From Pohlia nutans (taxonomy: Eukaryota > Streptophyta > Bryopsida > Bryales > Mniaceae), in contig CM040085.1 in assembly GCA_022496805.1 (NCBI GenBank), positions 20,055,811 to 20,119,810 on the forward strand: a stretch of 64,000 bases of DNA, written 5' to 3'. Below the pieces are notes generated by a model. The model was not told where the DNA came from and did not search any database. It was given only the letters and a program-made list of their open reading frames with translations. A program made the translations under genes and the position numbers. Each line of letters starts with the position of its first letter. The first letter of the stretch is position 1. Of the stretch, positions 45,107-57,715 are shown piece after piece.

Positions 45107-46309
45107 ATGTGGTCAGTCCCGGGTCTGATCTTCCCCCGACCCACCGATCTCTTCTTCCCTGGATGCTGCCAATGTCAGTGGCTTGGAAGGATTAACTGGG
45201 CACCGCGCTCGAACATGTCCCACTTTTCCGCAGCCCCAACATTTGCCCTACCGCTGATAGTCCAAACGCTCAGCGGCCGTCCTCGCCAATGCTGTAGTTG
45301 TTCCCCGAATTGCGTCGATCTCCATCGGAGTTGGTGCCGAAACAGGAGTGGTTGTCGAAGACTGTCCGAGGTGACCGCCGGAATTGGAGGAGTTGTAAGC
45401 TGATGGATGGTGGTGTTGACGCCGGATCCATAATCTGTCGTCAATCCTCGACGCCATTGCCATCCATTCAGCTAGTCCTCGTGGTTGGTTTTCTGCAGCC
45501 GCAATTGAATCCAACACTTCGTCCTTAAGTCCACTTCGAAAACGTGCCACCAGACTCGATTCGTTCCAATCGACTTGGGATGCGTGCTCGTTGAATGCTG
45601 AAATGTAGGTAGCCACGGACCCAGCCTGTCGAATCTTACTGAGACGATCCTCAGCACTACTCTTTCGATCCATGTCCCCATACATTGCAATTACTGCCTC
45701 TCGGAAAGTCTGGTAGTTAGTCAGTAACGCATGAGGACGACCTTCATCTAGAGCTTAGAGAATCGGCATTGCCCAATTCTGTGCGGCTCCTATCATATAG
45801 GAAAGTGCAAAAGCGACCTTATCCTCGTCACTGCGATACATTCCTGGTTTGCTCCGGAAAACAAGTCGCAACTGAGCAAACCACTTGTACACCTCATTGC
45901 CCTTCTTACCGGAGAATTTCTCGGGCGCTGCTACCTTCGATCCTTTTCCAGTTGATTCCTCGCCCCAAGATCCGTGCGTGGGAGTAGCCGCCGGTGGTGC
46001 TGCCACTACCTGTTCAGAAACTTGTTGTACCATATGAGGTACCGCTGCTTGGAAGACCGCCTGAACCTGCTGCTGGATAAACGTGGCCCACTCCGACCCT
46101 TCCACTTCTCGCAGTGCAGGGCTTGCTTCTGCGGCAGACCCGGCTGGATCCATTTGTACGGTGACTGCCCCGAGCTTGCTTCTCCTCCGACAGTCACGAC
46201 TACCTGCTTCGAAAACTACTTGCAGTTCCGCCATCGTTATTCCCATTGCATTTTGGTTCCGTTGAGGAATACCAGTGCACATAGCTTCTGAGCGGGTTAG
46301 CCAGTGCAC
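45107..46309 (-). pseudogene. Gypsy gag (two premature stops)
   Basis: The Gag frame is interrupted after NWAMPIL (stop at 45752-45754) and after DYQR (TAG at 45245-45247). The same frame continues to the zinc knuckle CWGCGKVGHVRARC at about 45200-45240 and ends at a TGA near 45107. The N-terminus is Ala/Gln-rich with a retrotrans_gag-like core (EKFSGKKGNEVYKWFAQLRL). Pol lies in a different, overlapping frame, as expected for gag-pol frameshifting. Confidence 0.85.
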
Positions 46310-46648
46310 ATCGGATTTTCAGAAAAGAGAAATTAAAACCACAATGTGTTCAAGACCAGATACTACGGATGATCAATCTTATCATAATTTTATCTTTGAG
46401 CGTCACGCTATTCGTAATCTTCTTTAATTCCAGGTAATTTGCGTCGATTTCTAGGAGCTCAGCCATATGCACATTGAACCGTCGGAAATAATTGAGACAC
46501 CCAAGGATACACTTGAGTAGGAACTTTACTCGTTTCTCCAATGCCTCGTCCATTTGGTTCTCTTGTATTACTTTATACCCTATTATCCCTCGAATAAAAA
46601 CCACACCAGTTATTATCGGAGTATGGACAGTTCTAAGACGCAACATAA

Positions 46649-46875
46649 TGTCATGATTCATGAACTATCGACACTCCGATCTACGGATCGAACACAAGCA
46701 TGGGTTATAAGTTGAAACAGATCATTATTGATAATATGTTGTGTGGGAGACAAAACTCCTCCCACTGGCTATATAGGAGATAATGTAACCGTCTGCCTTG
46801 CTTAACCGTCTGTGTGCACCATTCCTCCCTTCCTCTCAGTTCTGATCGTCCAGCTGTTACGAACTGTTCGTAACA
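46649..46875 (-). repeat. 5' LTR of gypsy element
   Basis: TG...CA boundaries with CTCGG immediately outside (46876-46880). I did not recognise a tRNA match in the adjoining minus-strand sequence TTATGTTGCGTC. Confidence 0.93.
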
Positions 46876-47060
46876 CTCGGGTCATTCTACCCAAAAGTGA
46901 TTTTTTAGAATATCATTTGTAAAGCCCCTATTTGACTCACATGTAATTTTTTTGGATTAAATCACAAGGAATTGGTTTTAAATTTCTTGAAAATTATAAG
47001 TGATTGATTTCAAATGATAGTTGTTGAGGGCATCTAAGGTAGGAGCACCCAATTCGATAG

Positions 47061-47230
47061 TGTACCCAATGCTGATAATTTCTAGACGTGGCATTCATTT
47101 TAGAATGCAAATCTAAGCACATCATAGAGTCTTTATTGTTTGTTGACCAAAATGATAAACCATCTCTGGTCTCCCTAGATTTACGTTCTAGAATGGCTAC
47201 CGTGTCTAGAAATTATCGGCATTGGGTACA
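47061..47230. repeat. 170-bp foldback (MITE-like) element
   Basis: It starts TGTACCCAATGCTGATAATT and ends AATTATCGGCATTGGGTACA. The arms are about 55 bp each and nearly complementary, including TTTCTAGAC and AAATCTA. No clear target duplication was found. Confidence 0.75.
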
Positions 47231-48494
47231 TTGTCTGCTAACTTATACGAAATGGGGATGGTCATGGGACATTCAACCATTTTCTGAGACGAATGGGAAT
47301 AAGGCCTGATACCTTATAATAGAATACCGCGTACCGTATACATCGTGATGGATACTGTGCGACCGGAAACCGTGACCCAGCGGTCATGGGGGCATCTTCC
47401 TTCACCGCGTTCATCGTCTCCTCCACAACGATTCCCAAGGGTTGGAATTCACCATTGCCATTCTCTTTGGGAGCATTTCGGGCGGAGCTTCCGTTGCGGA
47501 CATGGAGTAAGTGCTGCAGAAGCGGGTCCTTTCAAGCTGCTGGACGACCCCAACGGTGCTAGTTTCCTCATTGCCGGTAGGGTTTTTCTGTGCCATTCGG
47601 AATACAGTCAGAATCTAGGGTTTTTGTCGGATCACTCCGAGTGTGTGTGTGCATTTTGCTCTCATTCCTCGACCTGTCAATTCCGGCCTAGATTTTGCTC
47701 TAGATCGTGGCGACTTCGTAGCTTTGAATTTTCGATCTCGTTGGTAGAGTTGAGAATTTCAAACTGTGAGAGCATTGGTTGACGGGAATCTGTGAAATAG
47801 TCGAATTCATCAGTGGCTTATTGAGGGAATGAGTGATTTAACGAGTGTATTTCCTTCCCGTAGGGTTATTCTCGGTAGGAATCTAGGGTTACTGATCTCT
47901 GCGAGTGCGTGACTACTATCGTGTGCACTTTACACTCATTCCTCGATCTGCAAAGGACTCGCAGCGACTTCTTAGGTTTGAATTTTTGATCTTGTTGCTT
48001 GTTGAGAGTTTCAAATGGGTTGAGCTGTGAGAGCAATCTGTAATGTTGTCAAATTTATCAGTGGTGTAATGAAGGAATTGCAAACCTGTATATTCATGTT
48101 GTTTTTACTGTACACAGTGAATTTAACTACGAGTCTTGTTGCTGCGGGTGGTTGATTATTGATAATTTCAAGCTGTGAGAGCATTGGTTGAAGGAAATCC
48201 CTAAAGTAGTATACTTTTCAGTGAGGGAATCGCAACTCTGCGTATTTCTGGATTAGAACGTGGATTTTATTGACTTTGCTTTAGAAACAACGAGTTCTAG
48301 AAGGAGTTGGTATGCGTCATGCTTTTCGGGATTTGTTCAGTCACCAAGTAACGTGGTGTCTGATGCGTTTCAGGACAGGGAAACGATTGGCAAGTTCGCC
48401 ATTTGTGCTTGAAGGTCAGTAGGGTGGATGGTATGGCGTGCAGCAACGTGAGCCCTAAACCCTAATTCCCTATTACATCAACCCTACCTCCGCA
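47231..48494 (+). promoter_or_regulatory. Upstream region of the sulfhydryl oxidase gene, with tandem duplications
   Basis: A block containing AATCTAGGGTT, CACTCATTCCTCGA, TTTGAATTTT and CTGTGAGAGCA occurs at about 47610-47790 and again at 47880-48040, with a partial third copy at 48160-48235. A short coding-like stretch (47400-47515, reading HNDSQGLEFTIAILFGS) ends at an ATGGAGTAAGTGC donor-like site. It may be a non-annotated upstream exon. The gene's 5' leader or first intron probably lies here. Confidence 0.4.
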
Positions 48495-51400
48495 ATGGCC
48501 ATCATGGCGTCCTTCGTCCTCTTCTGCCTGGCGCTCTTCGTCTGTTTGCCTGTGGCCCACGCGAGACCGGGTGCTGTCAATCAACTGGTTCTGGCCCCTC
48601 CCTTCGATCCCCTGTCCCCAGTCTACGAGCTCACTGCTGCCACTTTTAACGACACGCTCGCCTCTGCCCCTGCTCCTTGGGCTATGGTCGAATTCTATGC
48701 TCACTGGTATGCCTCGCTGACTCCACCGTCATTTCTCTCCTATTAAAAGTTTCTATTAAAAGTGCACAGGCAATGTGAAAAGTGCAAGTAACACAAAATT
48801 ATGATTATGAATTTGAATTGTGAATATCATGGATTGCGAATCACAAACCTTCTTATCATGCAACATTTTAAAAGTATGTTGTGAATGGAAGGGGTTTGGC
48901 AATCGTCAAGTTCGTGTCCTGTGAATTGAAGTATATTGACAATCATCAACCTCCTATTGTGAAACTCTGCGATTTTTTTTTAAGTGCAATCAAAGATGTA
49001 CATTACGTGTGCACTTCTAGCAAAAGCAATGTTTTAAACTCTTCTTCCTTGTGTCGCCTCGTCTTGCCTTGTAGTGATTCTATCTGTTGGGACGGTGCAG
49101 GTGCGGTGCGTGCAAAAATTACAAGGTCATCCCTCTCCTCTGCTCTCAAATTCGTCCTTCCTATTCTATTTTTTCCTGCATGCACTCTACTTTTTCGCCT
49201 TGTGGGCATCTTGTACTTTGTGCATCTTGCATCTTGTACTTTGTTTTCTGAGATGAGCTTGGGAAATTTCGCAGCCTCATTACGAGCGAGTTGCTAAGCT
49301 TTTCAACGGTCCTGGTGCTGTCCATGCGGGAGAAGTGTACCTCGCCAGGGTGGATTGCGCGAATACTGTGAGACTCTCAACTTGCTCCCCTTTTGTGGTT
49401 GTAAAAGGTTCTATGAAGGCTAATTTGACCAGGAGAACCTTGTTTGTGTGTCTGTGTCTTTGCTTTTGGGAATGTACAACAACCAGACTGCTTAGAACGA
49501 GCCGGTCATTGTTTGGATTATCCTGAGTATGTAGAGGAACAAATTTTGAAAGAAGTAAGCTGCTTGATTATGGTATTAGTTTTATGCAACTTTGATTGGT
49601 GGAAGAATCTTTCTAGGGTGTGTGCTTACTATTTTGTCAGTGCAGATTAATCAAGATTTGTGTACAAGATTTGGAGTCCAATATTATCCGACTTTAATCT
49701 GGGCCTCTCCTCCCACCGTTGCGCGTGGGGATCGTGTAAAGAAAACCGAGGAGCTGGAGGAGGTTAAGAATGCGTATTCGGCAGAGAAGCTTCTTCAGTG
49801 GATTAACGAGCGAATTGCTAAGTACGTGCATGCAATATTCGATCTAGAGACTCGTCTGAAGTATGCATTAAATCATGGGGACTTTTTCACAAACGTATCA
49901 ACACAATTGCAAGGAATACAGCTCATGAATCAGATACTTTTGAGGCATTAGCTTGATGCAAGAGCACATCTTTTCTGCATCATTTTTACACTGCAACTAT
50001 AATTTTCACGTTTCAGCCGAGAATGTGAAGGCACTAAGTCACCTTGCGCTCCTGTGAGCTGGACTTTTGGATTGTGTGACATCTAGACGCTCTAGTTGGT
50101 TGTTGACCTGTCTTCCAGAAGATTACTAACATGCTCTTGTGTATGCTCGGATTAGAGCATATTCTTTAAGTGATGTAGCTTCAGTAGATGCTGTGGAGGC
50201 TGGCAAGACACCGATTCGTGAAATCGTGCAGGTCTTTATCGTATCTTTTGTGTTACATTGAAATTTCCTGACGCAATCTATTTGCTTGCTTTTACTACAA
50301 ATGGTATTTTCCCTGACCCAGTTTATCGTGTTTGTGCTAGAGAAGATGGCTGCATCTATTCATGACACTGAAGAAGCCACTTCTGCAGCGTTCCAGATAA
50401 TCATCGATGAAAAGGTGAACCAACATCTTTCACACGCTTTTTTAGTTCATGATGAATTATAATATAAAATGGAGCTTTGTTTATTTGTCCTTTCTTCCTC
50501 CAACTACAAATATCTCTCGGGCGGTGCACCATTCTTGAGGAGACATGAGCGTTCACAACCTCTTATAAAAACCCCATGTACATACATGGTTTTTCTCAAC
50601 AGCTTATAATATGCATACACAATTATAATCGAGTTTATAAAGCCCTACCATACAAATTCAATTGCTCTAAACCTTGAAAATTTCACTTGTGTATCTATAT
50701 ATCTGCAAATTATAATATGCATAGCTTATGTATACATTGCATGGCGATGTGCCAATTAAAACCCTTTTTGCACACTCACATGAGTAGGTGCTGTCCCCGA
50801 GAAATATCTACTGTCGTCGTTTTGAGTCTCTGTAAGGTCGAAATTTTCGCTAGGTGTGAAATTTTGGTGTTCTCATCAATCCTTTTAAAATGTGAACTGT
50901 GACCATGTATGCACAATTTGATTATTGGAAAGATGCATGCACGGTATGTTCTCTAACTCGTTTTGGGGGAATGACAGCTCCTGACTTGGGAGAGTCGAGG
51001 GCCCTTGGTTCGATATCTGCAACTTCTTGTTGCTCATCACCCCTCCAAAAGGTAGGAATCTATTCCCACGTTTTCCGTGTGCATTTTTTTCGCTTATTTT
51101 CTATGGAAATGCATAAATGTGGACCCTCTTCAATTCTTTGCTGCACTGAGGCCACTATCTCTTGTACATGGAAGCATATATTATATTCTCTAGATGGTGT
51201 TGCATTTGGATCTGTTGTCTTTTCAGAGTTTTTCCTTGATGCTTCCGATTTTGACAGTCGTTCTATGCTCGGGTATCAGGTGCAGGAAGGGTACTGCCGG
51301 CCTGTTAGTGGATTTAGATGATTTATGGTCTGAGGGTGAGCCATCGATGGAAGTCCTAAGTAAATATCACCTGTGTGGAAAGTCTTCACCATCAAATTTT

Positions 51401-52984
51401 TGGGTTAGTATGGCACCAATAATCACCACCCGCATCGTCATTTTTACTTTGGAATTCTAGTGTAATTGTTTCAATGATCAGCCAATTTTTATTCATTTCG
51501 TCAGTGTGAGAATCGAGTTTGTAGTATGTTCCAAACTTCAGATTTACTTCATGCCATGCTATTGACGGAGTTCTTTTTTTTGTAGGTATCTTGCCGGGGT
51601 GACAATCGGGGTTACAAGTAACCATCTCCCCCTTCTTGTGGCTTTTCAGAAGTTGCAACTTGAGACTTGAGCCTTTTTGTGCATAGTTGGAAATTTCTAC
51701 GCTCAGTATTTTTCTATTATATCGTATGGCATTAGGTGTTACTTCAAATGGATTTTGTACCACAGATGAGTCAATTTGGGCTTTTGAGCAGATCTAAGCA
51801 AGGTGTGGGTAATGCAGCTGTGGGCTGTGGCTCCTGTTTCACTCACTGAGTGCTCGAGTATCTGATTCTGAAAGCACAGAAGCATTTTTGGCAATTCGTG
51901 GGTTTGTTGACCATTTCTTCAGGTGCAAAGAGTGCCGGGAACACTTTCTGGAAATGAGCTCCAGGTACTATATCGATATATACCAATATATATTGTGTTT
52001 ATGTGACAGTAATAAATGTTGAAAAATACTATTATGATGTAATCTTCTTAGAAATATTAAGATTGATACACTGACGAAATATTTTTAGAAATATTATTAT
52101 GATGTAATGCTCATGCAAATTTCTGATGTATCTACCACTACACCCTAGATTATGAAAGAGACAGTTGATCCTTTTGTAGGGGCCAATCCACCCATAGATT
52201 CAGAGGGTTGGGCAAAAGTAGTGCCCCTATTTTGTGCTTTGGTTGGTACGGAATGTCTCCATTATGTGAAGTTTCTGCACTATTTTTGCCCAACCTATTC
52301 CTATTTCTTGTACTCTTTTTCAGCCCTTACACAATAGGGCCGCTGTGCAGACTCAGTGAATCCTATGCCTCAGCTTTACCTATGACTTTGTGAGACAGCT
52401 TTCTAGAGTTCAATTGGCTTGACCTATTCATTTGTAATGATTAAATCAGCGTGGTTAATTCAACGAAGACAAAACGGGACTTGGTGATATGGCTCTGGCA
52501 GGCACACAATGAGGTGTGGTTTCTTATTCTCCTTATTCCTTGTTGAGGCAAGTTCCGTGTTGTTTGATTCTGGTGGCTGCCTAAATGAATAGTGATGTGA
52601 CGAATCTCCTCACACATCTGTTGTGGGCTTGAATATCAGGTAAACATACGTCTAGCAAAAGAAGAACTGGAATCTGGAAAAGGAGATTCTGAGTCTCCAA
52701 GGACTGTGTGGCCAACCAAGCATCTATGCAGTGACTGTTTTGCAGGGACCAATGTGCTGGAGCCAGTTTGGAACCATGACGCAGTTTACAAATTCTTGAC
52801 AACCTGGTATGGGCCATCACTGCAACGTTCAGCGAAACTTGGACGTGAGGCAGAAGAAGCAGAGATTAGCAGCGGCGGTGGTTTATTAATGAAAGGGGCC
52901 TTTTTTGGAATTCTTATGGCGGGCTCAGGTTTTGGGCTTGTTGCATGGTGGTGGCGCAAGCAACAAAAACAGCGCAAGTATTAA
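48495..52984 (+). CDS. QSOX: Quiescin-sulfhydryl oxidase (QSOX)
   Basis: It makes disulfides in secretory proteins using FAD and oxygen. Twelve exons join in phase to 486 residues: 48495-48706, 49101-49125, 49275-49367, 49646-49821, 50156-50231, 50322-50414, 50978-51051, 51280-51403, 51586-51617, 51818-51964, 52450-52513, 52640-52984. There is an N-terminal signal peptide (FVLFCLALFVCLPVAHA). The thioredoxin domain has W-CGAC-K, encoded by the 25-nt second exon, then FNGPGAVHAG and VQYYPTLIW. The helical linker ends LQLLVAHHPSKRCRKG. The Erv/ALR domain has CGLWLLFHSL and the CKEC redox pair (FFRCKECREHF), then IWLWQAHNEVN and a third pair (LCSDC). A C-terminal membrane helix (FFGILMAGSGFGLVAWWW) ends in a basic tail, typical of Golgi/ER-anchored QSOX. 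The exon 6 acceptor is the least certain junction. Confidence 0.92.
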
Positions 52985-54548
52985 CCCTCCCACCTCGACT
53001 CTCTTATCCAGGTTTTCCTCACTATTTACTTGAGTTTGAAATATTGACCATGATTTCAATGGTTTCAAATCAATTAAAAGTGAGTAATGGAGATATTTCA
53101 AATATTGACCATGGTTTCAATGGTTTCAATGGAACCGCAGGTTTTACACACTTTTACTTGAGTTTGAAACCATTGATATTTCAATATGGTCAATATCTCA
53201 CTTTTACTTGCGTTTGAAATATTCACTTTCGACTTCAAAAGGTTAGCAATTCTGTGGTTCTCTTTTTGTGTAACATACTGTTGTGAATTGAACTCTGAAC
53301 CACATGAGATATTGGACCCCATTGTGTTCATTTTCCTTTGTATGGCAGGCTTATGCGGAGACTGCACAAGCTGTGAAGCTGAGGAGCAGTAATCTAGTGT
53401 AAATATTCTGAAACTTGCCTCATCATACGAGAGAAGACTCGTGAATTCAATTCTTCGGAAGTTCATTTGGTGCGGACAGGCAATTTGCTTGGAAGAGAAC
53501 AAATCATTGGCTAATGAGTATTCACATTTGTGGAAAATGCTACATTCCGAGAATAGGCATGCTGAAAGTCATTGGGCCTAGGGTTTTGGGGTTTTGTGCG
53601 GTGGGCCTTATGTTTCCAGCTTGGGAGAGAAGTCATGTTGGAAGTAGTGTTTTTATTTTTTTAGTTTTAAATTTGTAGCCAAATTGGAGTACTGTAGTCT
53701 GGCTATTATTTGATATTACTGTGTACTTGAAAGCCCACATTTGTAGTAAGGTAGGGACCCATTTGTCCTTTTCCAGTGGGTTGAAAATTGACCCATTCAT
53801 AATGCAAGTATCATTCAAACACGGGGCATATTTATAGGTTTTATTGCAGTCAGAGATGTTTACATGAAAGATGCAAATCAGGGGGTAATAGTCTTGTACC
53901 ACCGGTAGTATAAGTTCTTACTGCTAGATGTAAATTATGTAATCTAGTAATCATGTAATCATGAACTTCAATAATTCATGTGGTATCCAAATAATACATA
54001 TATTAATGCGCTGGAATCGTCATAAGAACAGTGGTGAGAATCAAAAATCATAATTTCTGTTCTAATTATGAAATCCACTCCAAACGAACAGTGGCGAGAA
54101 TCGTTAAACATAATTTCTGTTCTAATAATGAAATCTACTCCAAACAGTTGAAAGCTGGTTCCCTTTAGTCTTCCCCATCTTTGGTTGGTTTGAATGAGGG
54201 TGGCATTGAAAATTTGGGAGAACCACAGGTGGAACTCCGAGTTTGAAGATAAATTTCAAAATAATTCAAGCTATTTTGGGTGCAAACAAATTAGATCTAC
54301 ATAACATTCTTTAGGTAGTATTGCAGCATACCAGCATACCCTTTTGCTTGTGTAGAGAATCAACATATGAACAGAAAATTGATGATGTGGAACATGTAGA
54401 AACTATTAAAATATAGAAGTTTGTTGAGCTGCCAAACACCAATAGCTAGAGATGGCTTTGATTCTCTAGAAGATTATGATTCTTGCAATGATTTCGACCT
54501 GCAATGCTGATTCCCAAGGGTGAACACTGGGGTTGCTAAAAAATGTTA
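52985..54548. other. 3' flank of QSOX and intergenic repeats
   Basis: 53030-53225 holds direct and inverted copies of TTGAGTTTGAAAT and ATTGACCATGATTTCAATGG. 54028-54150 is a 62-bp direct repeat (AACAGTGGTGAGAATC ... CCACTCCAAAC), two copies. No gene was seen. Confidence 0.5.
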
Positions 54549-55224
54549 CAGTGACTCACAAAACCGAGTCGTGTTTGAATGTTTTTGGGTAAATAAGCAA
54601 TGCCAACACATGGAGTGAATAATTAAACAAACATAAAATCACTTTAGAGAGTATAAATTTTATTGATTATTCACATGGGAATTGAAAACAAAATACTCAT
54701 AATATATGGAAGCACTCAAATTTTGCAATCAAGCCCCTCACTTATTCAGTTTTGGACTTGTGAGTTTATACACACTCAAAAATCAGTCCACTTGCGCTTT
54801 GCATAAATAACTGCCCGCATTCTTCGTGGCATGCTCTCATAGAGCTTCCCACACTATGGAAGTAATAGAATGGAAAGTCTCAAACACACGCTCCCATAAT
54901 TCTAAAAGACCCTTTTGGAGGTGTTGAACAGCGATTGAGCTTCTATTTTAGTGTTGCCCATAGGTGCTCTATAGAGTTTAGGTCGGGTGATTGAGCGGGC
55001 CACTTTAAAACATTGAAAAGTTGTTTAGATAACCACTCTTTCATTGTTTTCCATGTATGTTTAGGATCATTGTCATGTTGAAAAATGACTCTAAATGACT
55101 ATTAGTAGACACCTGGATACCTATCATTTACTCTTGATGACACCTCTAAATCCTCATTAATGCAGTAGATATTTCAGATTATACTATGCATGGGCAAACA
55201 CTGACTTGGTTTTGTGAGTCACTG
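54549..55224 (-). mobile_element. Internally deleted Tc1/mariner (Tc1-type, DD34E) element
   Basis: The ends CAGTGACTCACAAAACC and GGTTTTGTGAGTCACTG are perfect inverted repeats flanked by TA. The 676-bp interior reads on the minus strand as the C-terminal part of a transposase: [35 protein letters not shown], then a TAG, and later SMPRRMRAVI-like sequence in broken frames. The spacing between the Asp of HDND and the Glu of SIEHLW is 34 residues, the DD34E signature. The N-terminal DNA-binding half and first Asp are absent. It is a dead copy. Confidence 0.9.
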
Positions 55225-56774
55225 TATGTTTACTTTTTACCTTATGATGTGGTTGGCATCAGTTTTGTCCAGACTGGCTTGTGTAAGACTGGTGAAACGC
55301 GTTCATGCCGAATGTGAGGATCCGATTCAGACAGCCCAGTATCAAAATTAGATGTCTACGTCAGATTTTGAGAGGTTCACATCACTATAAACCAATCACA
55401 AGATGACACATGGCACAAATGTGACATAAATGTACTAATCCATGTCGAAACTGACCATGGCTAGGCAGCACAGTTTTCATGGTCCTCATGCACTGCTTGC
55501 ATGATCTCATGTTCTCTAACTTACGGCAAGGTACACTAATCACAGTCTCTGAGATGTGGACTCTTTCGCATTCATGAAGATATGGACACACCTAAAAGTT
55601 TTTGTCTCATGATCTTAGTGCATTTCAAAACGTCATTTCTAGTGCACGGAAAAAAAAGAAAATCATGTCCAGAGCCATTTTGTTTTTGCAATCGCCATCC
55701 TGTAGTGCCTGAACTAAAAATTAGGTGGTTAACATTAAATATGGAATTAGTAAGATTCATTAGTATTATTTAGTATTATTCAAACACACAATTATATTAT
55801 TCCAAATACATCAATTATTCCTACATATAAGCGGAGTTGAGGTAGTACTGCCACTTTTGGATGAATGTATTTGCATTCATGAGTATAAATGCTTTATGAA
55901 TCATATATAGTACAGTACTGTACAATGTAAAACAACATTGACTCAAAGGGTACTTACTGATGCTGTTGATATACAGCATGTTTCATTTGTATTCATAATT
56001 CCAGGTACTTTTCGCAATTGGATGCTATTTTAAAAATTGGAAAAGAAATAGTACAGTACGAGAGATTACTCATACTCTCATAGGGTACTGTAGGGTATTT
56101 TTTTGAGACATTTCAATGCCAGAAACTCGGGGAGGTCGCTCTTTGTACTTTTTGTGTATCACGTATGAAAAAAGGTATTTACAAATACCCTTAATAATAA
56201 AAATAAATTCTCATTATAATTAGTAATATTTCAAGATTATTCTCATATTTATTCTTGTAATCAATTTTGAGCATCCTATATTAATGTAATTTATTTATAA
56301 AAATTACCTTCCAAGATTTATTTGGACCCTATATTCTTTTGCACACCAGTGTAATTTTTTGGAAGTAAACTTCTCAAGGCCAGAAAGTACTAAAAAGAAC
56401 ATTTACGTACTGCAAAATTAGCATGGAAAAATCATAAATTGGATGGTGAAACCATATTTGGATAAAAATAGTGTTAAATTCAAATTCACATGATTTTTAT
56501 GTCGAAAATATGGATAAGAGAATAAATGTTTAGTTACGTGATAGTTTTTTATATTGCTATCCTAGCTTTATTCAAAATATTAAAAAAAATACAAAAATCT
56601 TGAAGTACAGTTGTCCCTATTTATTATGACATGTTTGGGAAGCCCTAACTTCAAGGTGACAAATATGGATTAGTCACATAAATGATTTGTCACATGTGTA
56701 TTGCTTGAAACAATAATATCACTATATTATGAAGTGTCATATTATGGAGGGTAGACTATATCATGTCATCAATG

Positions 56775-56854
56775 GAGAGGCTTAATAATGTAATGACATG
56801 ATATAGTGATATATAGGGTAGACTATATCATGTCATTACATTATTAAGCCTCTC
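56775..56854. repeat. Perfect 33-bp-arm hairpin
   Basis: GAGAGGCTTAATAATG and the following 17 bases (56775-56807) recur exactly inverted at 56822-56854, with a 14-bp loop. Part of an arm (GGTAGACTATATCATGTCAT) also occurs just upstream at 56750. Confidence 0.9.
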
Positions 56855-57715
56855 AAATATTTTAGGGGTAAAAAGTCTTAGTGTTATAAAATTTGCTATT
56901 TGGAGAAAGTAATGATGTTCCCTCCATTGTTTCTTTTGCTTTTTTGAAATTTACAATAGATAAACCAATTTTTACTAATCATGCTAAATTTTAAACTCTA
57001 AAAGTGAAAATTATAATTTATACAAATTTTCAAAGGATAATGCTTTTAAATTCATTAAAAAAAAATCTAAAGTGTTTTTTAGAAGTTTGACTGTATGCAT
57101 AATTTGTAGAGATGATGCCCTACATTTGAGTTATTGAACCAAACTTCATCAAACATATAGAAGGCACATATTATAACACATCTATATTTTGTTCAATATT
57201 CCTCAGGCTTTTAGCGGTTAAGTAAGTTTTCCTTGTTTGATTCTTACAAAATTCCCTCATATGATGCCAAATGTCCTCTCTTACCATAGTTCCAAAAAGT
57301 TACTTTATCTGTAAAATTCGATCCAAGCAATAAGGGGTTTGAAACCTTACTGTTATAAAATGTTATGTATAGTGTAATCAACAATCTAGAAGAGATTGCA
57401 AGAATAATCATCCAAGGGCGAAGCTCGAGGGGGATTATCTTGCAATCCACAAGGGACGATTGATTATCCCGACGTAAAGACTAACATCACGAAATGTATC
57501 CCTGGTGTACAATACATACAGATCACATGAAAGTTTGTGAAGTTGTTGCTACGAGGTACTAGGTTCGAATCCTATGTGTCAATTAGGGTTCACATGTTCA
57601 TAATCCCCATTACGACCATTTTCCCTCGGCTGAGGGAATTATGAGAAATTACATCCCGTAGATAAAAAAGAGTTTTCTTTTGCCTTGATGGCTTTCTGGA
57701 GGCCGGTAGACTATA

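Larger units (their letters stand above)
41197..46875 (-). mobile_element. Ty3/gypsy chromovirus, complete but inactivated
   Basis: Its 227-bp LTRs start TGTCATGATTC and end GTTCGTAACA (41197-41423 and 46649-46875), with the 5-bp duplication CTCGG on both sides. Length is 5679 bp. Minus-strand order is gag, protease, reverse transcriptase, RNase H, integrase, chromodomain. A purine tract (AGGAGGGGGTAA) precedes the 3' LTR. At least three in-frame stops (near 45754, 45247 and 41985) inactivate it. Chromodomain gypsy elements are known from mosses. Confidence 0.95.

Noticed and set aside
43142..46291. Plus-strand frames within the gypsy element
   Set aside because: All are shadows of gag or pol in the opposite strand.
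57520..57600. tRNA gene suggested by GGTTCGAATCC
   Set aside because: No acceptor, D or anticodon stem can be formed around it, and no good A box lies at the right distance.
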